From the NCBI RefSeq assembly GCF_000737695.1, contig NZ_JPRM01000052.1, forward strand, positions 1 through 48,069: a stretch of 48,069 nt of DNA. Direction: 5' to 3'. Under the pieces are notes generated by a model. The model worked only from the letters and a program-made list of their open reading frames with translations. It was not told where the DNA came from and did not search any database. Position 1 is the stretch's first letter. Every line of letters begins with the position of its first letter. The position numbers and the translations under genes were made by a program. The DNA comes from Flavobacterium hydatis (GTDB taxonomy: Bacteria; Bacteroidota; Bacteroidia; Flavobacteriales; Flavobacteriaceae). Shown piece after piece: positions 41,955 to 48,069 of this stretch.

Positions 41955-42986
41955 TTAGCTTATTTTAAGATTAATTGTATTGTAACTATTTAAGGCTTCA
42001 TAAACTTCTTTTGACGAATGTATTTGATGACTAAAATAAATCCCGCTAGACAAAGTATCGCTTAACATCTTTTCTATATGTAAAACTGTCGAAAATGCAG
42101 TTAATTCGGCTTGACCTTTACTACTTTGCAAACTGATCTTTCTGGTTTTATCCTGAGTCTTAACAATAACTTCAAAAACAGTTTGATCCCCGTTTCCGCT
42201 TGAACCAAACAGCAATTTTCTTTCTTTTAAAGACATTATATTAAAAATCTTAAGCGATTGAAAACACCCCATTAAGCTTGTAACAAATTTAGAATTATAG
42301 GTCATCTTAACCGAAACAGTTGGGATTTTTTCTATCTGATTTAAAATAAACAAATCTGGAACATCTAGATTATAAGCTTGGCGTTTTCCTATGCCAAACT
42401 CAAAATTAAATTTTTCTGAATCTAGAAAATGCTTTACTTCTTCTGCCTTATTATTTTTATAAACGATAAATGGCTTACAAACATTTTCGGCTAAAAAATT
42501 GGCTGAACTTTTCCCTGCTAAATCTTTTACTGAATAATAAATATACAGATTAGTTTCTTGAATTTTACTTTTGTTGGGCTCAACAAAATCAATCAAACTG
42601 CCTACAATTCCTCCCATCCATCCTGAACTAAAAACTATATGACTATCTATCTTTTGCTTATTTGCTATAGCAAAATTATACGCAACAGTTAAATCTGGAG
42701 TTGGTTTTGTAATATCAATATAATCGAGTTTGTTTTGTATTGCAAATTGCAAAATGGCATTATTACTATCTTTTGTACACATTACGATCAAATCGATTTT
42801 ATTATCTGTAATCGAATTAAATGTCTTTGAGTTATTCACATCAATAACCAAATCGTTTGTAGTATTACCTAATTGGAGACTCCCTACAAATAAATTATAA
42901 TCAGGATTTCTTTCTTTAAGAATACGTAAAATGACTTTGCCTACTAATCCTGTTCCTCCAATTACTAAGATATTTTTTCTCATCAT
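41955..42986 (-). CDS. Saccharopine dehydrogenase-like NAD(P)-binding protein
   Basis: A 343-aa protein with an N-terminal Rossmann motif (KNILVIGGTGLVGKVILRIL). The next block (IDLIVMCTKDSNNAILQFAI and YIDITKP) matches the Sacchrp_dh_NADP domain, and the middle carries VFSSGWMGGIVGSLIDF. It is shorter than true saccharopine dehydrogenases, and such proteins act on various or unknown substrates, so lysine metabolism should not be assumed. A consensus -7 element is 17-24 bases upstream. Next gene in the operon is the quinone reductase. Confidence 0.75.
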   Translation of the reverse strand: MMRKNILVIGGTGLVGKVILRILKERNPDYNLFVGSLQLGNTTNDLVIDVNNSKTFNSITDNKIDLIVMCTKDSNNAILQFAIQNKLDYIDITKPTPDLTVAYNFAIANKQKIDSHIVFSSGWMGGIVGSLIDFVEPNKSKIQETNLYIYYSVKDLAGKSSANFLAENVCKPFIVYKNNKAEEVKHFLDSEKFNFEFGIGKRQAYNLDVPDLFILNQIEKIPTVSVKMTYNSKFVTSLMGCFQSLKIFNIMSLKERKLLFGSSGNGDQTVFEVIVKTQDKTRKISLQSSKGQAELTAFSTVLHIEKMLSDTLSSGIYFSHQIHSSKEVYEALNSYNTINLKIS

Positions 42987-43002
42987 TAAATATTGTTTTT
43001 AG

Positions 43003-43010
43003 CAAAATTA
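43003..43010 (-). promoter_or_regulatory. Promoter -7 element (TAATTTTG, minus strand) for the saccharopine dehydrogenase-like gene
   Basis: An exact TAnnTTTG match on the minus strand in the 59-base gap between the Crp-type regulator and this gene, 17 bases before the ATG. It suggests a separate promoter, close to the regulator gene. Confidence 0.45.
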
Positions 43011-43045
43011 ATGACGGAATAACTCTCGATAACTAGACAAATGTC

Positions 43046-43606
43046 CTATAAAATAGCTTTTCTAATTCGGCTTAAATGTCTTGGTGTTACTCCCAAAAAG
43101 GAAGCTAAATATTGCAACGGAATTAACTGAATATAGTTAGGATGATTTTTAAAAAGTGTTTCGTATCGTTCTTTTCCTGTTAGTTTCTGGAAAGATAAAA
43201 TGCGTTGTTCTAAGTTTATATATTGCATTTCGGCTATTATTCGCCCTACTTTTTGCCAATGTATGCTATTCTCATAAAGATGTTCGATATTGGCGTGACT
43301 TATTACTTCGAGTTCAGTATCAAATAATGCCTGAATATTCTCTTCTGTTGGTTTTTGGGTAATAAAACTAGCAAAAGCAGCCATAAACTCATTCTCGAAT
43401 GTAATGCAATTGGTAATTTCTTCTCCTTCGTTATTGATGTAAAAAGAGCGCAAAGCACCCGATTTTATCAAAACGATCTCTTTGGACATTTGACTTTCCT
43501 GAATTAAAAAATCTCCTTTTTTTAATTTCTTCTTAGTAATTAAGCCATCCAGTTTATCTAACTCATCCGAAGGTAAAATCTGAAGAGATTGAAATATTGA
43601 TTTCAT
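43046..43606 (-). CDS. Crp/Fnr-family transcription regulator
   Basis: A 186-aa regulator. Residues about 10-115 form the cyclic-nucleotide-binding-like beta roll (KKLKKGDFLIQESQMSKEIVLIKSGALRSFYINNEGEEITNCITFENEF). The C-terminal helix-turn-helix is short (LIPLQYLASFLGVTPRHLSRIRKAI). No Cys cluster for an iron-sulfur centre is seen, so it is not an Fnr-type oxygen sensor. Flavobacterial proteins of this type often sit beside oxidoreductase genes that they control; here the saccharopine dehydrogenase-like/quinone reductase pair follows on the same strand. Confidence 0.88.
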   Translation of the reverse strand: MKSIFQSLQILPSDELDKLDGLITKKKLKKGDFLIQESQMSKEIVLIKSGALRSFYINNEGEEITNCITFENEFMAAFASFITQKPTEENIQALFDTELEVISHANIEHLYENSIHWQKVGRIIAEMQYINLEQRILSFQKLTGKERYETLFKNHPNYIQLIPLQYLASFLGVTPRHLSRIRKAIL

Positions 43607-43666
43607 TATATTTTATTGTAAAGGAAGTAGATCTAAAGAATTATAGGGTTTTAAGAATTAATTCTT

Positions 43667-44248
43667 TTATTCGGCTGAGCCAAAAAGATTTTCTATTCTT
43701 TTATCTGGAATCAACCATAATAATGCTACTATAAAATAACAAGCACCTGAAATCCATTCGTTATAAAAAGAACTAACAATTCCTACTACATATAAAACTA
43801 CCGAAGCTTTTCCTTTTAAGTCTTTACCTAATGTTTTAGCTAAGGCTGAATTTTTTCCTTCGCTAGAAACAATAATCTTTTGCAATATCACATAAGCAAT
43901 TGCAGATAACAGTAATATAAAACCATACAATGCCATTGCAGGTTTGGCAAAATTATGCTCTCCCATCCAACCTGTAGAAACAGGAACTAGCGAAAGCCAA
44001 AATAGCAAATGCAAATTAGCCCAAAGAATTTTAGCATTGACCTTGGTAACTCCGTGTAGCAAATAATGGTGATTATTCCAGTAAATACCAATGTAAATAA
44101 AACTCAAAATATAACTGAGAAATTTAGGAAAAAGAGGTAATAAATCCTTGAAACTTTCTCCGTGAGGAACTTTAATTTCAAGAACCATTATGGTTAGTAT
44201 AATTGCCAAAACACCATCGCTAAAAGCCTCTAATCTCGTTTTATTCAT
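43667..44248 (-). CDS. TMEM175-family (DUF1211) potassium channel-like protein
   Basis: A 193-aa membrane protein with six hydrophobic segments. It opens MNKTRLEAFSDGVLAIILTI, the RxxxFSDG signature in the first helix that lines the pore in bacterial TMEM175 channels. Bacterial members have one six-helix repeat and form tetramers that leak potassium. Conductance here is inferred from the family. It stands between the Crp-type regulator and the polyphosphate operon. Confidence 0.87.
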   Translation of the reverse strand: MNKTRLEAFSDGVLAIILTIMVLEIKVPHGESFKDLLPLFPKFLSYILSFIYIGIYWNNHHYLLHGVTKVNAKILWANLHLLFWLSLVPVSTGWMGEHNFAKPAMALYGFILLLSAIAYVILQKIIVSSEGKNSALAKTLGKDLKGKASVVLYVVGIVSSFYNEWISGACYFIVALLWLIPDKRIENLFGSAE

Positions 44249-44266
44249 CTATTATATTATAAAGTC

Positions 44267-44339
44267 TGCCACGAATTACACAAATTTTTACTAATTTTTT
44301 ATTCCAATTATAAAAAACAATTCGTGCTAATTCGTGGCA
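44267..44339. repeat. Imperfect palindrome TGCCACGAATTA
   Basis: TGCCACGAATTACACAAATT at 44267 is mirrored by AATTCGTGCTAATTCGTGGC ending at 44339. It fills the gap between ppx and the TMEM175 gene and may end the ppx transcript on the minus strand, or be one more dispersed repeat. Confidence 0.6.
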
Positions 44340-44346
44340 AAAAAAA

Positions 44347-45237
44347 TTAAATTTTTCCGTAATACATTGCTTTTACAATACCATCTGAAAGTCCTATTTT
44401 AGGAACATAAATTTGTCGTGCTCCACTCCATTTCATTGCATTAAGATAAATTCTTGTCGCAGGAATGATAACGTCGGCACGATCAGGATTGAGTCCTAAT
44501 TCGGCAATTCTTTGGTCGTAACTTAGGGAATTTAAAAAAGCATATTGCGAATTCATATAAATATATGACAATGGCTTTTCTTGTTGTTTCCCTGACATTT
44601 TAAATAACTTATTGATATTCCCACCAGAACCGATAAGAGTTACTTCTTCGTATTCTTCTGTATTTGTTCTGATCCATTTTTCTATTTCATCCCAAACTAC
44701 ATCGCAAACCATTCCGTTTAATAAACGTACTGTTCCTGCTTTAAACGATCTTGAAGTTACCATTTTTCCGTTAGAAAATAGTGTAAACTCAGTACTTCCA
44801 CCTCCTACATCTACAAATAGATAGGTCTGATCTGTTTTTAATAAATGATGTAAATCTGTAGAGGCAATAATAGCCGCTTCTTTTTTTCCATCTATAATTT
44901 CAATTTTTATATCAGCTTTTTTCTTGATGATTGCCACCACTTCTTTTCCGTTATAGGCTTCTCTCATTGCCGATGTAGCAAATGCCATATAACGTTCTAC
45001 TTTATGTACTTTCATTAAAAGATTGAATGCTTTCATTGCATCACACATTCTTTCAATGTTTTCTTCAGATATTTCTCCAACTGTAAAGGCATCTTGTCCT
45101 AAACGAATTGGCACACGAACCAGGGAACTTTTATTAAATTGAGGTTCCTTACCCTCTTGTTCTACAACATTGGAAATCAACAATCGCATGGCATTTGATC
45201 CAATATCGATTGCTCCATATTTTTTTATTTTAATCAT
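44347..45237 (-). CDS. ppx: Exopolyphosphatase / pppGpp phosphatase (Ppx/GppA)
   Basis: A 296-aa member of the actin-like ASKHA fold. It shows the phosphate-1 loop KYGAIDIGSNAMRLLI, the phosphate-2 loop LFVDVGGGSTEFTLF and the adenosine-type loop TLIGSGGNI. It lacks the C-terminal HD-like domain of the long E. coli enzymes, which is usual for the short family. It cuts phosphate from polyphosphate ends or from pppGpp; which one is not decidable here, but the ppk1 neighbour favours polyphosphate. It is the third gene of sixA-ppk1-ppx, 57 bases after ppk1. Confidence 0.9.
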   Translation of the reverse strand: MIKIKKYGAIDIGSNAMRLLISNVVEQEGKEPQFNKSSLVRVPIRLGQDAFTVGEISEENIERMCDAMKAFNLLMKVHKVERYMAFATSAMREAYNGKEVVAIIKKKADIKIEIIDGKKEAAIIASTDLHHLLKTDQTYLFVDVGGGSTEFTLFSNGKMVTSRSFKAGTVRLLNGMVCDVVWDEIEKWIRTNTEEYEEVTLIGSGGNINKLFKMSGKQQEKPLSYIYMNSQYAFLNSLSYDQRIAELGLNPDRADVIIPATRIYLNAMKWSGARQIYVPKIGLSDGIVKAMYYGKI

Positions 45238-45294
45238 TCTCGCTTATGATTTGAAATTAAGTATCTTGATATATAAGGTTGTATTTATTAGTTT

Positions 45295-47373
45295 TTACAC
45301 AACTTCTTCTATAGCATTTACTTTGTTTTGGTAATATTTATATGTTTCTAATTGTGCTCTAAATATGGCGTGATGATTTCTCGCTTTGTATTTATTATCG
45401 AGTTTATAAGAATGAAAACGCACTTTTACATTCCCTTTCCAAGCAATATTAAAGTTATCTATTAACTCATTTTTTATTGCCTGATCATAGATAGGACATG
45501 TTACTTCGACTCTTCCGTCTAGATTTCTAGTCATAAAATCGGCTGATGATATATATACTTCAGTCAATCCTGCATTTCCAAAAATATAAACTCTCGAATG
45601 TTCTAAGTAATTATCGACTATACTTATCGCTTCGATATTCTCACTCATTCCCGGAATTCCCGGAATCAAGGAACAAATTCCTCTTACTTGTAATTGTACT
45701 TTTACGCCTGCATTACTCGCTTCGTATAGTTTATCTATCATTTTAAAATCCGACAAGCTATTCATTTTAAGCTTTATATAGGTTTTACGTCCTGCTAAAG
45801 CGTGTAGGATCTCTCTATCGATTAATTTTACAAATTTAGATCTTGTATAATGTGGCGATACTATTAAATGCTTATAACGGTGTACTCTGTAATTGATATC
45901 AAAGAATTCAAATATCTTGGATATATCCTTTAGAATTTGCTGATGACTCGTAAATAATGTTACATCAGTATAAATTTTGGCCGTTGATTCATTGAAATTT
46001 CCTGTCGAAATAAATCCATATCTTTTGGTTTTCCCTTCATCAACTCTTTCTATTACACATATTTTACTATGTACTTTTAATCCTTTTATTCCAAAAATAA
46101 GTTCTATACCTTCTGTTTGCATTTGCTCTGCATAGGAAATATTCGAAGCTTCATCAAATCGAGCTTGCAACTCTATTTGTACGATAACTTTCTTTCCGTT
46201 TTTGGCTGCATTTATTAATGAACTAATAATTTGGGAATTCTTAGCCAGACGATATAATGTTATCTTAATTGATGTAACTTTTGGATCTAAAGCTGCTTCT
46301 CGCAAAAACTTTGTTACGTATGAAAATGATTGATACGGCGCATTTAGCAAATAATCTTTTTTACCAATTTTCTGCAAAATACTTCCTTCCATACTCAAAC
46401 CTGGAATTGGTAATGGTGTATTTGTTTTATACAACAAGTCATATCTTCCCAGATTAGGAAAATTCATGTAATCACGTCGGTTATGATATCTTCCTCCAGG
46501 AATAATACTATCTGTAGAGATAATTTTCATTTTCTCCAGAAAAAACTGTAGCGTATCTGGCTCTATCAATTGGTCATAAATAAAACGAACGGGTTCTCCT
46601 ATTCGTCTGTCTTTAACCGATGTTGCAATTTTTTCGAGCATACTTTTACTCAAATCACTATCGATATCTAATTGGGCATCACGAGTAATTTTTATCATGT
46701 GTGCCGAAACACTTTTATAATCAAAAATGGTAAAGATGCTACTAAGATTATGTCGGATAACATCATCTATCAAGATAATATAATGTTTCTCGTCATGCGA
46801 AGGTAAAACCACAAATCGATTGATGGTTTTAGGTATTTCGATTACTGCATATCGTACTTCTGCCGTATGGTTCATCTCTAAACGCACTGCTAAATATCCT
46901 AGTGTGTCCTTTAAAACTGGAAATTCAGCTAAGTCATTTAATATAATTGTAACAAGTTCAGGGCTTAATTTTTCAATAAAAAAATTCTTTAAGAACTCTT
47001 CCTGATCTTTTGTAATTTCATTTTCGGTAATTATAAAGATATTCTCTGTTTCTAGCTCAGTCTCTATATTACTTAATATTCGTAAACTCTCGGATTGTTG
47101 CTGGATTACAATCTCGGTAATATCTTTCACCAATTGTTGGGCAGATATTCCCCCTAAATATTTTTCGCCAGAAATCCCTGAAAGACTTAATCTTCTAATG
47201 GCCGCATAACGAACTCTAAAAAATTCATCTAAATTATTCGAAAAAATCCCTAAAAAACGTAATCTGTCTAAAAGTGGTACTGTAATATCGGCTGCTTCCT
47301 GTAAAACTCTTGCATTAAATGCTAACCAACTTTTTTCGCGGTCTATATATTTTTGTTCGTACACTGTATTCAT
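45295..47373 (-). CDS. ppk1: Polyphosphate kinase 1
   Basis: A 692-aa PPK1 with the four-domain layout: N-terminal (SWLAFNARVLQEAADITVPL, then LRFLGIFSNNLDEFFRVR), head, and two phospholipase D-like C domains. The phosphorylated His is expected in LKVHSKICVIERV (near residue 431) and the second active-site His in LEHSRVYIFGNAG. The enzyme builds polyphosphate from ATP, reversibly, at the inner face of the membrane. Its start overlaps the sixA stop by four bases, so the two are translated together. Confidence 0.96.
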   Translation of the reverse strand: MNTVYEQKYIDREKSWLAFNARVLQEAADITVPLLDRLRFLGIFSNNLDEFFRVRYAAIRRLSLSGISGEKYLGGISAQQLVKDITEIVIQQQSESLRILSNIETELETENIFIITENEITKDQEEFLKNFFIEKLSPELVTIILNDLAEFPVLKDTLGYLAVRLEMNHTAEVRYAVIEIPKTINRFVVLPSHDEKHYIILIDDVIRHNLSSIFTIFDYKSVSAHMIKITRDAQLDIDSDLSKSMLEKIATSVKDRRIGEPVRFIYDQLIEPDTLQFFLEKMKIISTDSIIPGGRYHNRRDYMNFPNLGRYDLLYKTNTPLPIPGLSMEGSILQKIGKKDYLLNAPYQSFSYVTKFLREAALDPKVTSIKITLYRLAKNSQIISSLINAAKNGKKVIVQIELQARFDEASNISYAEQMQTEGIELIFGIKGLKVHSKICVIERVDEGKTKRYGFISTGNFNESTAKIYTDVTLFTSHQQILKDISKIFEFFDINYRVHRYKHLIVSPHYTRSKFVKLIDREILHALAGRKTYIKLKMNSLSDFKMIDKLYEASNAGVKVQLQVRGICSLIPGIPGMSENIEAISIVDNYLEHSRVYIFGNAGLTEVYISSADFMTRNLDGRVEVTCPIYDQAIKNELIDNFNIAWKGNVKVRFHSYKLDNKYKARNHHAIFRAQLETYKYYQNKVNAIEEVV

Positions 47374-47855
47374 TTTAAATCTTTGGGGAAAATAGTTTTG
47401 AGAGTTCTGCCTTTATCTAATTTGTCCCAACTTTCTGTATCAAATTGTAATGATACGAAACCTGATGTGGGAACATTATCTATAAAAACATCCCCAAATT
47501 TATTAACAAAATTTGTAATAGCCTCGTTATGTCCGAAAAGAATAACACTTTCGAAAGCATTATTACATGATTTGATAACATTTTCTAAATGTTTCTCATC
47601 AAATGTATATAGTTCATCTTTAAAAATGATGCTTTCTATAGGGTATGAAATATTTTGTGCAAAAATAAGTGCTGTTTCTACAGCTCTAGCAGCTGTACTA
47701 CTCCATATCAAATAAGCCTTAGGAAGAAATTTTGAAATACTAGCTGAAACGTCATGAGCATCATGAATTCCTTTTTTTACTAAAGGTCTGTCAAAATCTT
47801 TTAGAGGTGCTTCCCAACTTGATTTTGCATGTCTGATCAATATTAAATTTTTCAT
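47370..47855 (-). CDS. sixA: SixA-type histidine phosphatase
   Basis: A 161-aa phosphohistidine phosphatase of the RHG superfamily: MKNLILIRHAKSSWEAP holds the catalytic His, SSTAARAVETA the conserved Arg and FGHNEAIT the second His. The E. coli SixA acts on phosphohistidine in signalling and phosphotransfer proteins. Here it is the first gene of an operon with ppk1 and ppx, so it may serve phosphate or polyphosphate control; the substrate is unknown. An upstream CATTTTTG (minus strand, near 47972) might be the promoter -7, but the leader would be long. The remaining 47856-48069 holds no gene. Confidence 0.88.
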   Translation of the reverse strand: MKNLILIRHAKSSWEAPLKDFDRPLVKKGIHDAHDVSASISKFLPKAYLIWSSTAARAVETALIFAQNISYPIESIIFKDELYTFDEKHLENVIKSCNNAFESVILFGHNEAITNFVNKFGDVFIDNVPTSGFVSLQFDTESWDKLDKGRTLKTIFPKDLK

Positions 47856-48069
47856 ATTACGGATACTATTTGTTTATATGGAATATAGCCTTTTGTTTTT
47901 TTACTGTATTTCTTTCTTCTTTGAATCACTACATCTTTAATAAAAAAGAAGAAAGATTTATAATTAAATCGCAAAAATGGCTTTGAAAATTTAGCTACAA
48001 TTTACAAAAGAATTCTATAAGGTCATCTCTTTTGTTGAATTTTTATATTTCTAATTTATTGTGGTAAAC

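Noticed and set aside
41955..42986. True saccharopine dehydrogenase (lysine metabolism)
   Set aside because: The protein is shorter than that enzyme and lies beside a quinone reductase and a Crp-type regulator, not lysine genes.
47353..47715. Open frame of 120 codons antisense to sixA
   Set aside because: It is the mirror frame of a clear SixA protein with all catalytic motifs.

Overview
The window looks like an ordinary chromosomal segment of a Flavobacterium or a close relative (Bacteroidota, Flavobacteriaceae). Base composition is AT-rich, and ribosome binding sites are weak or absent. Many genes have the Bacteroidota -7 promoter hexamer TAnnTTTG a short way upstream. The gene products are typical of the family: a fused E1 alpha/beta 2-oxoacid dehydrogenase, DUF3822 next to rsmD, secreted proteins with short signal peptides ending in AQ or GQ, and an outer-membrane beta-barrel receptor. 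No phage, plasmid, tRNA, CRISPR array or intact insertion sequence was seen.

Layout. 0.4-8.6 kb: SIMPL-domain protein, rhomboid protease, lipid A-type acyltransferase, glmM, acpH-ggt pair, CLC chloride protein. 8.7-16.8 kb: Fic protein, uvrA, LOG-family protein, and a large outer-membrane protein that looks like an inactive M1 peptidase fused to a barrel. 17-28 kb: fused 2-oxoacid dehydrogenase E1, kdsB, PQQ-like beta-propeller, DOPA-type dioxygenase, D-amino-acid-oxidase-like enzyme, Dda/RecD-like helicase, DUF3822-rsmD. 28.5-34.1 kb: a divergent locus with a secreted hydrolase and an outer-membrane receptor on one strand and a histidine kinase plus OmpR-type regulator on the other. 34-39 kb: ketopantoate-reductase-like gene, RNase P RNA, small secreted proteins, BON/LysM pair, TIMP-like protein. 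39.4-41.1 kb: dnaX, split by a run of ten A. 41.4-48 kb: quinone reductase-like/saccharopine dehydrogenase-like pair behind a Crp-type regulator, a TMEM175-type channel, and the polyphosphate operon sixA-ppk1-ppx.

The most interesting signals are four. (1) dnaX carries A10 containing the in-frame heptamer A AAA AAG. The unshifted frame ends at once, giving a gamma-like protein of 361 aa, and a -1 shift (or one extra A in the mRNA) gives a tau-like protein of 575 aa. This is the reverse polarity of E. coli. (2) Three exact-period 11-bp direct repeats (GTTAAT + 5) lie between the divergent hydrolase/receptor operon and the kinase gene. They look like an OmpR/PhoB-type operator that ties the two-component system to the receptor operon. 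(3) The intergenic regions hold several families of dispersed palindromic repeats whose paired arms co-vary between copies. (4) Several proteins have altered key residues: an M1-like fold without zinc ligands, a CLC protein with Val at the proton-glutamate position, and a DnaX without the zinc cysteines. All calls come from reading the sequence; no database search was run.
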